Of a stretch of DNA of 64,000 nt, positions 6,690 to 15,660 are shown in pieces. This DNA comes from Oxalobacteraceae bacterium AB_14 (GTDB lineage: Bacteria; Pseudomonadota; Gammaproteobacteria; Burkholderiales; Burkholderiaceae_D), in NCBI GenBank assembly GCA_000381565.1, contig KB906725.1:277727-341726 (forward strand), in the 5' to 3' direction. The position numbers and the translations under genes are program-made. How positions within the stretch are numbered: position 1 is the first letter of the stretch; each line of letters begins with the position of its first letter. The notes below the pieces were generated by a model. It ran no database searches. It worked only from the letters and a program-made list of their open reading frames with translations, and had not been told where the DNA came from.

Positions 6690-6722
6690 GTACACAGCGG
6701 AGCCTTCTTGACTGCCGTCGAA

Positions 6723-8552
6723 TTACTCGACCGTGACCGACTTCGCCAGGTTACGCGGCTTGTCGACGTCGGTGCCGCGTGCCAGCGCCGAGTGGTAGGC
6801 CAGCAGCTGCAAGGACACCACGTGCAGGATCGGCGACAGCAGACCATAGTGTTCCGGCAGGCGGATCACGTGCACGCCTTCGCCCGAGGTGATGCGCGAA
6901 TCGACGTCGGCAAACACGTACAGCTGGCCGCCGCGCGCGCGCACTTCCTGCATGTTGGACTTCAGCTTTTCGATCAGCGCATCGTTCGGGGCGATGGTGA
7001 CGACCGGCATTTCCTCCGTCACCAGCGCCAGCGGGCCGTGCTTCAGTTCGCCCGCCGGATACGCTTCGGCGTGGATGTAGGAAATCTCTTTCAGCTTCAG
7101 CGCGCCTTCCAGCGCGATCGGGTAGTGCATGCCGCGGCCGAGGAACAGCGCGTTTTCCTTGCGGGCGAAATCTTCCGACCAGGCGATGATCTGCGGCTCC
7201 AGCGCCAGCACGGCGGAGATCGCTACCGGCAGGTGGCGCATGGCTTTCAGGTGCTGCTCTTCTTCTTCTTCGCTCAGACGGCCGTTCACTTGCGCCAGCG
7301 ACAAGGTCAGCAGGAACAGCGCGGCCAGCTGGGTGGTGAAGGCCTTGGTCGATGCCACGCCCACTTCCACGCCGGCGCGGGTGATGTAGGCCAGTTTGCA
7401 TTCGCGCACCATGGCGCTGGTCGAGACGTTGCAGATCGTCAGCGTGTGTTCCATGCCCAGGCTGCGCGCGTGCTTGAGCGCGGCCAGCGTGTCGGCGGTT
7501 TCGCCGCTTTGCGAGATCGTCACCACCAGCGTGTTCGGGTGCGGCACGCTGTCGCGGTAGCGGTATTCGCTGGCGATCTCGACGTTGACCGGGATCTTGG
7601 CCACCGATTCGATCCAGTACTTGGCGGTCAGGCCGGAGTAGTAGCTGGTGCCGCAGGCCAGGATCAGCACGCGGTCGATCTGCTTGAAGACGTTGTAGGC
7701 GCCGTCGCCGAACAGTTCCGGCATGATGCCGGTGACGCCTTCGAGCGTGTCGCCGATGACCCGCGGCTGCTCGAAGATTTCCTTCTGCATGTAGTGGCGG
7801 TATGGGCCCAGCTCGGCCGCGCCGGTGTGCGCCTGCACGGTCTTGACTTCGCGCGTGACCGGCTTGCCGTCGACGTCGACGATCCAGGTGCGGGCCAGTT
7901 GCAGGTCGACCACGTCGCCTTCTTCCAGGTAGATGATCTGGTCGGTGGTGCCGGCCAGCGCCATCGCGTCCGAGGCGACGAAGTTCTCGCCCTGGCCCAG
8001 GCCGACGATCAGCGGCGAGCCCTGGCGCGCGGCGACCACGCGGTGCGGCTCTTCACGGGCGAACACGGCGATCGCGTAGGCGCCGGTCAGGCGCTTGACG
8101 GCTTGCTGGACGGTGTCGAACAGGTCGCCGTTGTACATGTGGTCGACCAGGTGGGCGATCACTTCGGTGTCGGTCTGGCTCTGGAAGACGTAGCCGAGCG
8201 CGGTCAGTTCGGCGCGCAGTTCGTCGTGGTTTTCAATGATGCCGTTGTGAACCAGCGCGATGCGCGCCTGTTCGGTGGTGGGCGAGAAGTGCGGGTGGGC
8301 ATTGTGCGAGGCCGGCGCGCCGTGCGTGGCCCAGCGGGTGTGGGCGATGCCGGTGAAACCCTGCATGCCGACTTCGGCGATCTGCTTTTCCAGGTCGGCC
8401 ACGCGCGAGGTGCTGCGCGAACGTTGCAACTGGCCATCCACGTGCAGGGCCACGCCGCAGGAGTCGTAGCCGCGGTATTCCAGGCGCTTCAGGCCTTCGA
8501 TCAGGATGGGGGTGATGTTGCGTTGCGCTACCGCGCCGACAATGCCGCACAT
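6723..8552 (-). CDS. glmS: glutamine--fructose-6-phosphate aminotransferase
   Basis: Makes glucosamine-6-phosphate from fructose-6-phosphate and glutamine, the first step to UDP-GlcNAc for peptidoglycan and LPS. 609 residues, the normal length. The N-terminal glutaminase starts [10 protein letters not shown] with the nucleophile Cys2 exposed after Met removal; two SIS sugar-isomerase domains follow (about 285-425 and 455-595, with [11 protein letters not shown] and [20 protein letters not shown]). The C-terminus [12 protein letters not shown] is the conserved family end. It is divergent from an Lrp-type regulator and 960 bases from glmU, the next enzymes of the same pathway. No glmS ribozyme is visible upstream. 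Confidence 0.98.
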   Translation of the reverse strand: MCGIVGAVAQRNITPILIEGLKRLEYRGYDSCGVALHVDGQLQRSRSTSRVADLEKQIAEVGMQGFTGIAHTRWATHGAPASHNAHPHFSPTTEQARIALVHNGIIENHDELRAELTALGYVFQSQTDTEVIAHLVDHMYNGDLFDTVQQAVKRLTGAYAIAVFAREEPHRVVAARQGSPLIVGLGQGENFVASDAMALAGTTDQIIYLEEGDVVDLQLARTWIVDVDGKPVTREVKTVQAHTGAAELGPYRHYMQKEIFEQPRVIGDTLEGVTGIMPELFGDGAYNVFKQIDRVLILACGTSYYSGLTAKYWIESVAKIPVNVEIASEYRYRDSVPHPNTLVVTISQSGETADTLAALKHARSLGMEHTLTICNVSTSAMVRECKLAYITRAGVEVGVASTKAFTTQLAALFLLTLSLAQVNGRLSEEEEEQHLKAMRHLPVAISAVLALEPQIIAWSEDFARKENALFLGRGMHYPIALEGALKLKEISYIHAEAYPAGELKHGPLALVTEEMPVVTIAPNDALIEKLKSNMQEVRARGGQLYVFADVDSRITSGEGVHVIRLPEHYGLLSPILHVVSLQLLAYHSALARGTDVDKPRNLAKSVTVE

Positions 8553-8639
8553 AGAAAACCTCGCTAAAGATAAGTGTAGCCATGCTAGAGCAGTACTTAT
8601 GAAATATGCTTTCTAAATCGTGTATATTTTGGAATATTG

Positions 8640-8655
8640 TTTCATCATGATGAAA
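8640..8655 (+). promoter_or_regulatory. palindromic operator 1 in the glmS/lrp intergenic region
   Basis: TTTCATCATGATGAAA is a perfect 16-bp palindrome 37-52 bases before the start of the Lrp-type gene. Lrp/AsnC regulators bind such AT-rich dyads and commonly autoregulate. Confidence 0.55.
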
Positions 8656-8658
8656 TCA

Positions 8659-8673
8659 TGAAATATTATTTCA
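8659..8673 (+). promoter_or_regulatory. palindromic operator 2 in the glmS/lrp intergenic region
   Basis: TGAAATATTATTTCA, a 15-bp perfect dyad with one central base, three bases after operator 1. A third related half-match (TGAAATATGCTTTC) lies near 8599. The tandem arrangement fits cooperative binding by an octameric Lrp-type protein. Confidence 0.55.
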
Positions 8674-8691
8674 TTTTCGAGGATTATTTTT

Positions 8692-9144
8692 ATGGATGAG
8701 GTAGATCGTCGCATTTTGAATGCGCTGCAAGTTGATTCGTCGCAAACAAACAGCGAGCTGGCGCTGGCGGTCCACGTTTCCGCGCCGACTTGTTTGCGCC
8801 GGGTCAAGCATCTGACCGAGAGCGGGGTGATCCAGCGTCAGGTGGCCATTGTGGCGCCGGAGAAGGTCGGGCCCAGCCTGACGGCGATTGTGGAAATCTC
8901 GCTGGATGTGCAGGCCGCCGAGCGCATGGCCGAGTTCGAGGCCAACGTGGCGGCCGACGAGGCCGTGTTGCAATGCTACCGGGTGGCGCCAGGGCCGGAT
9001 TTCGTGCTGATCGTCCAGGTGGCGGACATGCCGGCCTATCACGCGCTGGCGCACCGGCTGTTCGCCACCCAGACCAATGTGCGCAATGTCAAAGCCTACT
9101 TTTCCACCTTCCGCAGCAAATTCGAGACGCGGATCGCGGTTTAG
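8692..9144 (+). CDS. Lrp/AsnC family transcriptional regulator
   Basis: 150 residues. The N-terminal winged helix-turn-helix (about 2-62: DEVDRRILNALQVDSSQTNS, APTCLRRVKHLTESGVIQRQ) is followed by the RAM ligand-binding domain (about 68-145, with CYRVAPGPDFVLIVQVADMP). Family members bind amino acids and control metabolism. The ribosome site GAGG lies 8 bases before the ATG. It is transcribed away from glmS, and two palindromes in the shared intergenic region are likely its operators. Ligand and targets cannot be read from sequence. Confidence 0.93.
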   Translation: MDEVDRRILNALQVDSSQTNSELALAVHVSAPTCLRRVKHLTESGVIQRQVAIVAPEKVGPSLTAIVEISLDVQAAERMAEFEANVAADEAVLQCYRVAPGPDFVLIVQVADMPAYHALAHRLFATQTNVRNVKAYFSTFRSKFETRIAV

Positions 9145-9148
9145 CCAG

Positions 9149-9467
9149 TTATCCCCGCCTTGTCCATGCGCTTTTGCACAGGCTTATCCACACCAGGCAA
9201 AACGCGGGAAATGTTTTCCCGTGTTTTCCATGACTTTTCCCAGGGCTTTACACTGGCTTATACCCAAGCTTATCCACAGTAAAAAGTTATCCTGAATTAC
9301 TCACATGATTTCCCACAGGCTTATCCACAGCCCAGGGCAGATCGCGGCTGCATGCCGTGGCAAGGGGTCACTTTTTTGATGAAAGGGGAGTTGTCCCGTA
9401 GTTTTCCCTGGCTTATACGCCGCTTCTTCAGGGCTTGTGCGCAGGCTTCTCCACATTGTTATCCACA
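9149..9467. other. DnaA-box cluster between lrp and glmU
   Basis: Four perfect TTATCCACA boxes, all on the + strand, at 9184-9192, 9270-9278, 9321-9329 and 9459-9467. Close variants occur at 9149 (TTATCCCCG), 9310 (TTTCCCACA) and 9447 (TTCTCCACA). A TTACTCACA at 9297-9305 is shared with the two origin-like modules further right. There is no trinucleotide repeat or strong AT-rich block here, so it looks like a DnaA-binding region rather than a complete unwinding element. Confidence 0.65.
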
Positions 9468-9494
9468 AAAAAATAGCCGGGACGCATCCCGGCT
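9467..9494 (-). terminator. rho-independent terminator of glmU
   Basis: On the minus strand AGCCGGGA, loop TGCG, TCCCGGCT, then ATTTTTTT. It lies 20 bases after the glmU stop and its T-tract abuts the DnaA box at 9459-9467. Confidence 0.9.
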
Positions 9495-9514
9495 TGGTAT
9501 GGAGTTCAGCGCGC

Positions 9515-10879
9515 TTACTTCGGCTTTTTGACTGGGCGGCTCCAGCCGTCCAAGGTGATCTGGCGCGCACGGGAAATCGTCAGCTTGCCGGCCGGCGCAT
9601 CCTTGGTCAGCGTGGTGCCTGCGCCCAGCGTCGCGCCCTTGCCGACGGTCACCGGAGCGACCAGCTGGCTGTCGCTGCCGATAAAGGCGTCATCTTCGAT
9701 CACGGTGCGGAACTTGTTGACGCCGTCGTAGTTGCAGGTGATGGTGCCGGCGCCGATGTTGACGCGCGAGCCTATCGTCGCATCGCCGATGTAGGCCAGG
9801 TGGTTGGCCTTGCTGTGAGCGGCGACCTGGCCGTTCTTGATTTCGACGAAGTTACCCACATGCACATCCTCCGCCAGCACGGTGCCGGGACGCAGGCGCG
9901 CATACGGACCGATGACGGAGACTTCACCCACCACCGCCTGTTCGATATGGCAGAACGGCTTGATGTGGGCGCCGGCCAGGATGCGGGAGTTGATGATCAC
10001 GCTGTGCGGTCCGACGCGCACGCCGTCCGCCAGCTCGACCTTGCCTTCAAACACGCAGCCGACGTCGATGGTGACGTCGCGGCCGCAAATCAGTTCGCCG
10101 CGCACGTCGATGCGGGCGGGGTCCATCAGCGTTACGCCCTGTTCCAGCAATTTCAGGGCGATATTGCCCTGGTGGATGCGTTCCAGCTCGGCCAATTGCA
10201 CCTTGCTGTTCACACCGGCCACTTCCCACTGCGCCGACGGCTGGGCCGAAACCACAGGCACGCCGTCCGCCACCGCCATGGCGACGATGTCGGTCAGGTA
10301 GTACTCGCCCTGGGCGTTGTTGTTGTTCAGCGCGCCCAGCCATTGCTTCAGGCGCGCGGTCGGCACCACCAGGATGCCGCTGTTGATCTCCTTAATGGCG
10401 CGTTCGGCTTCGTTCGCGTCTTTTTGCTCGACGATGCGCACAATTTCGCCGTTTTCACGGACGATGCGACCAAGCCCGGTCGGATCGTCCTGCACCACGG
10501 TCAGGATGCCCAGCTTGTCGTTGCCGGCTACGTCCACCAGCGCCTGCAGCGAGGCGGAGGTGGTCAGCGGCACGTCGCCGTACAGGATCAGCGTGGCGGC
10601 GCTGTCGTCCAGTTCAGGCAAGGCCTGCATGACGGCGTGGCCGGTGCCCAGCTGCGGTTCCTGCAGCGCGGTGGCGACCTTTTCCGGCTGCGCGGCCAGC
10701 ATCTCCAGCACCGCAGCGCCCCCATGTCCGTAAATCACGCATAATTGGCTGGCAGACAAGCTGCGCGCCGTATCCAGGACGTGCGACAACAGCGGCTTGC
10801 CCGCCAGCGGATGCAACACTTTCGGCAACGCGGATTGCATGCGTTTGCCCATGCCGGCTGCGAGGATAACTACGTTCAT
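9515..10879 (-). CDS. glmU: bifunctional UDP-GlcNAc pyrophosphorylase / glucosamine-1-phosphate acetyltransferase
   Basis: Acetylates glucosamine-1-phosphate and then couples it to UTP to give UDP-GlcNAc. 454 residues if the ATG at 10879 is used ([14 protein letters not shown]); a TTG three codons upstream is the longest option, but the ATG places the nucleotide-binding LAAGxGxRM motif at the expected position. The pyrophosphorylase domain covers about 1-225 and the left-handed beta-helix acetyltransferase about 250-450 (hexapeptide repeats such as [10 protein letters not shown], then [20 protein letters not shown]). It shares a pathway and neighbourhood with glmS. Confidence 0.97.
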   Translation of the reverse strand: MNVVILAAGMGKRMQSALPKVLHPLAGKPLLSHVLDTARSLSASQLCVIYGHGGAAVLEMLAAQPEKVATALQEPQLGTGHAVMQALPELDDSAATLILYGDVPLTTSASLQALVDVAGNDKLGILTVVQDDPTGLGRIVRENGEIVRIVEQKDANEAERAIKEINSGILVVPTARLKQWLGALNNNNAQGEYYLTDIVAMAVADGVPVVSAQPSAQWEVAGVNSKVQLAELERIHQGNIALKLLEQGVTLMDPARIDVRGELICGRDVTIDVGCVFEGKVELADGVRVGPHSVIINSRILAGAHIKPFCHIEQAVVGEVSVIGPYARLRPGTVLAEDVHVGNFVEIKNGQVAAHSKANHLAYIGDATIGSRVNIGAGTITCNYDGVNKFRTVIEDDAFIGSDSQLVAPVTVGKGATLGAGTTLTKDAPAGKLTISRARQITLDGWSRPVKKPK

Positions 10880-10919
10880 AGGTGCCAAATCAGAGAGTTA
10901 ATTAAAGCGAAAGTTTAAC

Positions 10920-11801
10920 ATGCCAGATATCCACAACCGCGCACTGCGCCGCCTTTTCCTGATCGTCGTGATGGCGGTGCTGGCCGGATGCAGTTCGCTG
11001 CGCCTGGTCTACAACCACGGCGACACGCTGCTGTACTGGTGGCTGGACGCTTACGTCGACTTCAACACCGATCAAAAGGGCTGGGTCAAGAAGGATATTG
11101 ACGAGCTGTTCCACTGGCATCGCAAGACCCAGTTGCACGACTACGTGCAAATCCTGCAAACGGGCCAGCGCCAACTGGCCGGCAACCCGACTGCGGCCGA
11201 CCTGATCAGCGACTACGACGAGGTCAAGAGCCGCACCCAGCTGCTGCTGTTCAAGGCGCTGCCGGAACTGGCGGACCTGGTGCGCTCGCTGCAACCGGGA
11301 CAGATCACCGCGCTGGATAAGAAGTTCACCGCCAATAACGCCGAGTTCCGCAAGAAGAACATGAAGGGCGACACCGATGCGCAGCTGAAGTTCCGCTATA
11401 AAAAATCGCTGGAGCAATTCGAGCTATGGTTCGGTAACTTCAGCGCCGAGCAGGAAGCGCAGATCCGCAAGGCTTCCGACGCCCGCCCGCTGGACAACGA
11501 CATCTGGCTGGACGAGCGCATGCGCCGGCAGAAAAACATTCTGGCGCTGGCGCAAAAGGTGCAGCGCGAAAAGCTGAACAAGGAAGCGACGATGGCCCTG
11601 ATCCACACGCTGATCAAGGACTCCTTCGACCGCCTCGAACACTCCGAGCGCAAGCAATTCTTCGACGCTTATGAAGCTTCCACGGCGCAGCTGGTGTTAA
11701 CCGTCATCAAGATCGCCACGCCGGCCCAGAAAGCCCACGCGCAGAAGCGCATGCAAGGCTGGATCGACGACTTCAACAACCTGGCGGCGGAACCCCGCTA
11801 G
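10920..11801 (+). CDS. DUF6279-type lipoprotein
   Basis: 293 residues with a signal peptide and lipobox (VMAVLAGC, Cys near 25), so it is probably anchored in the outer membrane. The mature part begins LRLVYNHGDTLLYWWLDAYV and is otherwise helical and charged. That 'YNHxDTLLYWWLDAYVD' block is the hallmark of DUF6279 lipoproteins common in Burkholderiales and Pseudomonas. Function unknown. It is divergent from glmU with only 40 bases between starts. Confidence 0.85.
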   Translation: MPDIHNRALRRLFLIVVMAVLAGCSSLRLVYNHGDTLLYWWLDAYVDFNTDQKGWVKKDIDELFHWHRKTQLHDYVQILQTGQRQLAGNPTAADLISDYDEVKSRTQLLLFKALPELADLVRSLQPGQITALDKKFTANNAEFRKKNMKGDTDAQLKFRYKKSLEQFELWFGNFSAEQEAQIRKASDARPLDNDIWLDERMRRQKNILALAQKVQREKLNKEATMALIHTLIKDSFDRLEHSERKQFFDAYEASTAQLVLTVIKIATPAQKAHAQKRMQGWIDDFNNLAAEPR

Positions 11802-11854
11802 GGCCCGTATGGTATAGTGGCTCCTGTTGAATCAATGACTTAGAACACAGCCAC

Positions 11855-12511
11855 ATGCCAAAAAAGCCCGCCAACAAGCCCGCGAAACCAGCCAAAGTGC
11901 CGGTCCACGGTCCCCAGCACAGCAACCAGGTGCGCATCATCGGCGGCGCCTGGAAGCGCACGCCGCTGCCGGTGCTGAGCGCCTCCGGCCTGCGGCCGAC
12001 ACCGGACCGCGTGCGCGAAACCGTGTTTAACTGGATCAATCACCAGCGCGACGGCAATTGGGCCGACGCCCAGGTGCTGGACTTGTTCGCCGGCAGCGGC
12101 GCGCTGGGTTTCGAAGCGGCCAGCCGCGGCGCGCAATCGGTGACGATGATCGACACCGTGGTACCGGTGGTGCGCCAGCTGGAAGACATCAAGGCCAAGC
12201 TCAAAGCCGAGAACGTGCAGATCCTGCGCGCCGACGCGCTGGCCGTGGCCCAGTCCGCCGCCATGCGCGGCCAGAAGTACGACCTGATCTTCCTCGATCC
12301 GCCCTACCAGCAGGAGTTCCTCGAACGCTGCCTGCCGCTATGCACGCGCATCTTGAAAGAGGGCGGCCTGATCTACGCCGAGTCCGGCATGGCGCTGGAG
12401 TTCGAAGACGGCGACGTGCCGGAATGGATGGCGCCGTGGGAAGTGCTGCGGGCTGACAAGGCCGGGATGGTGTACTTTCATTTGTTAAAGCGCCAGCAAA
12501 CGGCAGCTTGA
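11855..12511 (+). CDS. rsmD: 16S rRNA (guanine966-N2)-methyltransferase
   Basis: Methylates G966 of 16S rRNA using SAM. 218 residues with a short Lys/Pro-rich N-terminal extension (PKKPANKPAKPAKVP) that is longer than in E. coli. Core motifs are 'VRIIGGAWKRTPL', 'LRPTPDRVRETVFNW', 'VLDLFAGSGALGFEAASRGA' (SAM binding) and the catalytic DPPY in 'IFLDPPYQQEF'. It is followed by coaD, the usual partner in proteobacteria. Confidence 0.96.
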   Translation: MPKKPANKPAKPAKVPVHGPQHSNQVRIIGGAWKRTPLPVLSASGLRPTPDRVRETVFNWINHQRDGNWADAQVLDLFAGSGALGFEAASRGAQSVTMIDTVVPVVRQLEDIKAKLKAENVQILRADALAVAQSAAMRGQKYDLIFLDPPYQQEFLERCLPLCTRILKEGGLIYAESGMALEFEDGDVPEWMAPWEVLRADKAGMVYFHLLKRQQTAA

Positions 12512-12534
12512 ACGGCCCGCATTTGCCGCTAAAA

Positions 12535-12550
12535 GGGCTGCAAGCAGCCC
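12535..12550. terminator. short hairpin after rsmD
   Basis: GGGCTG-CAAG-CAGCCC stem-loop 24 bases after the rsmD stop, without a T-tract on the + strand. It could slow or stabilise the message rather than end it. Confidence 0.35.
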
Positions 12551-12583
12551 CAAATTAAGGCAAACAGGGATTTTCAGGCATAA

Positions 12584-13117
<534 letters not shown>

Positions 13118-13129
13118 GCGAGTTCCATC

Positions 13130-13387
13130 ATGGCCTTGATGATCACCGACGACTGTATCAATTGCGACGTATGCGAGCCCGAGTGCCCGAACGACGCGAT
13201 CTACATGGGCGCCGAAATTTACGAAATCAATCCGGACAAGTGCACCGAGTGCGTCGGCCATTTCAATGAGCCGCAATGCCAGCAGGTGTGCCCGGTCAGC
13301 TGCATTCCCTTCAATCCCGCCTGGCGCGAGACCGAAGAGCAACTGCGCGACAAATTCGACCGTTTGCAAGCCGCCGGCAAGGCCTGA
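13130..13387 (+). CDS. YfhL-type 2[4Fe-4S] ferredoxin
   Basis: 85 residues. Eight cluster ligands are visible: CINCDVCEPECP near the N-terminus and CTECVGHFNEPQCQQVCP after it, the second with the longer loop typical of YfhL/Alvin-type ferredoxins. These carry electrons to unknown partners in the cytoplasm. The short C-terminal helical tail (TEEQLRDKFDRLQAAG) is also a feature of the group. It follows coaD, an arrangement common in betaproteobacteria. Confidence 0.94.
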   Translation: MALMITDDCINCDVCEPECPNDAIYMGAEIYEINPDKCTECVGHFNEPQCQQVCPVSCIPFNPAWRETEEQLRDKFDRLQAAGKA

Positions 13388-13519
13388 CGAGCCTAAAAAA
13401 GCATGACCGTGCGGCCAAATTGCGCCGCCACGCGTTTTTGCGCGACTCCCAGTGGTATATTCCAGCAACGCCCACATCGCGGGCGAGATGCGGGCATCTA
13501 TCATCCTCGGAGACAACTC

Positions 13520-14113
13520 ATGAATCGCAGAAATATCATCAAGCGCCTGATGGCGGCCGCCTTCCTGGCCGGCAGCTTCAGCCTGCCCGTCTTTGCCGCC
13601 GTGGAAGTGGCCGGCGTCAAGTTCGACGATACCCTCAACGTTGCCGGCAAAGAACTGAAGCTGAACGGCGCCGGTCTGCGCACCAAGATCATCTTCAAGG
13701 TCTATGCCGCCGGCCTGTACCTGACCGAAAAGAAAAACTCGGTGCCGGACGTGCTGGCCAGCCAGGGCCCGCGCCGCGTGTCGATCACGATGCTGCGCGA
13801 AGTGAGCTCGGAAGACTTCGGCAAGGCCTTCCTGGAAGGCCTGAACAACAATACCGACAAGAACGAACGCAGCAAGATCGCCTCGCAGACGATGAAGTTC
13901 GGCGAAGTGTTCGCGCAGATCCAGACGCTGAAAAAGGGCGACCAGATGCTGCTGGACTGGACCCCGGGCGAGGGTACGCAGTGCTATCTCAACGGTAAGA
14001 AAATCGGGGAATTGATGCCGGACGTGGCGTTCTACAACGCCGTGCTGCGCATCTGGCTGGGCGACCATCCGGTCGACAGCTCGCTGAAGCCTGCCCTGTT
14101 GGGCGAGAAGTAA
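13520..14113 (+). CDS. chalcone isomerase-like periplasmic protein
   Basis: 197 residues; the ATG at 13520 is preferred because GGAGA lies 6 bases upstream and a signal peptide follows at once (AAAFLAGSFSLPVFAAVEVA). The mature protein has the bacterial chalcone-isomerase-like fold pattern 'VAGVKFDDTLNVAGKELKLNGAGLRTK', 'VYAAGLYL' and 'GTQCYLNGKKIGELMPDVAFYNAVLRIWLGDHPVD'. Bacterial members are not known to act on flavonoids and their role is open; some bind fatty acids. Confidence 0.9.
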   Translation: MNRRNIIKRLMAAAFLAGSFSLPVFAAVEVAGVKFDDTLNVAGKELKLNGAGLRTKIIFKVYAAGLYLTEKKNSVPDVLASQGPRRVSITMLREVSSEDFGKAFLEGLNNNTDKNERSKIASQTMKFGEVFAQIQTLKKGDQMLLDWTPGEGTQCYLNGKKIGELMPDVAFYNAVLRIWLGDHPVDSSLKPALLGEK

Positions 14114-14122
14114 TGCTGCGGC

Positions 14123-14145
14123 GCGGTACCGGAGGCCGGTACCGC
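14123..14145. terminator. hairpin between convergent genes
   Basis: GCGGTACCGG-AGG-CCGGTACCGC, a perfect 10-bp stem starting nine bases after the stop of the chalcone isomerase-like gene. No T-tract follows, but the position between two convergent genes fits a transcription end. Confidence 0.55.
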
Positions 14146-14155
14146 TGCTCAGAAA

Positions 14156-14437
14156 TTAAGCGCGCGCCGCCATGGCGCGCAGTTCGGCGGCGTGGCTGGG
14201 ATCGCGGTCCATCGTATTGAGCATGCGCTTGAGCATCATTGCATCGCGCATCTGGCGACGCTGCAACTGCTCTTCCTTGCTGCGCTTCGGCTTGACAACC
14301 AGCATGGCGGCACGCGCCAGGCCGCGCAGCAGCGGTTTGAACAGGACGATCAGCGCGCACGCGGCGCCGCTGACCAGCGCCAGCTCACCGGCGGCGATCA
14401 AGGAAAAATTTTGTACGATTGAGATGATGGTAGACAT
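14156..14437 (-). CDS. small membrane protein of unknown function
   Basis: 93 residues from the ATG giving MSTIISIVQNF; an upstream ATG would add five residues. One hydrophobic segment covers about residues 10-38 (SLIAAGELALVSGAACALIV), followed by a basic, Met- and Arg-rich cytoplasmic tail (RSKEEQLQRRQMRDAMMLKR). I do not recognise a family. The codon use fits the genome and the frame is clean, so it is probably real. Confidence 0.6.
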   Translation of the reverse strand: MSTIISIVQNFSLIAAGELALVSGAACALIVLFKPLLRGLARAAMLVVKPKRSKEEQLQRRQMRDAMMLKRMLNTMDRDPSHAAELRAMAARA

Positions 14438-14607
14438 GTTGTAGCACTGCATTTAGAATCAAGTGTAACTATAGTGCAGCGCAACATAAGTATCCAATTT
14501 ACTTCCCCGATAACAATTATTCGTTTGGTGAATGGGATGCTTGTTATTGACGTGAAATCCATATTTCTCGATACTGTACCGACCCCAACCCCACATCCCG
14601 AGCCGAC

Positions 14608-15576
14608 ATGAGCTTTTTGACGCTGGACTTGAATTTGTTACGCGTCTTCGACGCCGTGATGACAGAGCAGAACCTGACACGCGCGGCCGGCCATTTGGCC
14701 ATGACCCAGCCCGCCGTCTCCAATGCCATCAAGCGCCTGCGCGAGAGCCTGGGCGACGAATTGCTGATCCGCACCGCCTACGGCGTCAAGCCGACTCCGC
14801 GCGCCGAGGCGCTGTGGCCGTCGGTGCGCAGCGCGCTGGCCAGCCTGGAAGCGGCGGTGGCGCCGGAAACCTTCGACGTCTCGGCCGCCCACGCCACCTT
14901 CCGCATGGCCATGGCCGACGCCACCGCCGCCTTCTGGCTGCCGTCGCTGATGCGCTCGATCGAGAGCGAAGCGCCGGGCGTCAACGTGCGCATGGTGCCG
15001 CTGACCACGCGCGAGCCACGGCCGATGCTGCTGCGCGGCGATATCGACCTGGCGGTGGGCTTCTTCCCCGGCGTGGCGGCGCAGCTGTCGTACGAGACCG
15101 GCTCGCCGATCCGCCATGAGCGGCTGTATTCGGGACATTATGTGTGCGTGATGCGACGCGACCATCCGCTGTCCAAGGTCGACCTGAACTTGGATAACTA
15201 TTGCAAGGCCAATCACCTGCTGGTGAGCTTTTCCGGCCGCGCGCACGGCCTGGTGGACGAGGCGCTGGCGCAAATCCAGCGCGAACGCCGCATCCTGCTG
15301 ACGGTGAACCAGTTCTTCACCGCCGGCCGCGTGGTGGCCAACTCGGACCTGATCACCGTGCTGCCGCGCCACCTGATCGCCTCGACCGGCATGACCGACG
15401 CGCTGATTTCCAAGGAATTGCCGTTCACCTTGCCCGCCGTGCACCTGGACATGCTGTGGCACGAACGCGATGCCCGCAGCCCGGCCCACAAGTGGCTGCG
15501 CATGCATCTGGAAGGCATGAACACCGTGGCCCAGCGCACCGCGCCGGGCACGGCGCCCAGGAACGACACCTATTGA
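14608..15576 (+). CDS. LysR family transcriptional regulator
   Basis: 322 residues. The N-terminal helix-turn-helix is clear (LDLNLLRVFDAVMTEQNLTR, MTQPAVSNAIKRLRESLGDE), followed by a periplasmic-binding-like effector domain from about residue 95. The N-terminal 'LDLNLLxVFDAVxxExNLTRAA' form is the NodD/SyrM-like or PcpR-like subgroup. The target and inducer are unknown. It ends exactly at a dispersed palindromic element shared with the convergent chemoreceptor gene. Confidence 0.93.
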   Translation: MSFLTLDLNLLRVFDAVMTEQNLTRAAGHLAMTQPAVSNAIKRLRESLGDELLIRTAYGVKPTPRAEALWPSVRSALASLEAAVAPETFDVSAAHATFRMAMADATAAFWLPSLMRSIESEAPGVNVRMVPLTTREPRPMLLRGDIDLAVGFFPGVAAQLSYETGSPIRHERLYSGHYVCVMRRDHPLSKVDLNLDNYCKANHLLVSFSGRAHGLVDEALAQIQRERRILLTVNQFFTAGRVVANSDLITVLPRHLIASTGMTDALISKELPFTLPAVHLDMLWHERDARSPAHKWLRMHLEGMNTVAQRTAPGTAPRNDTY

Positions 15577-15660
15577 CGTCGTTCCCGCGCAGGCGGGAAC
15601 CCATGGAACGCCGGCCATGGACACAAAGCATGGATTCCCGCCTGCGCGGGAATGACGGCG
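15575..15660. repeat. dispersed palindromic element, copy 1
   Basis: Two arms of a long inverted repeat: CGTTCCCGCGCAGGCGGGAA on the left and its near reverse complement ATTCCCGCCTGCGCGGGAAT on the right, with CCATGG/CATGG inner ends. The same unit occurs at 42348-42431 and in modified form at 37711-37851. It fills the whole space between two convergent stop codons and can act as a transcription end. Confidence 0.8.

Noticed and set aside
6174..8567. A 797-residue + strand open frame
   Set aside because: It is antisense to glmS, is His/Arg/Val/Gln-rich as expected for the complement of a GC-rich gene, and has no recognisable domain.
8553..8691. glmS ribozyme/riboswitch in the glmS leader
   Set aside because: The leader is short and AT-rich with regulator-type dyads; no glmS ribozyme core was recognised, and this class is mainly in Gram-positive bacteria.
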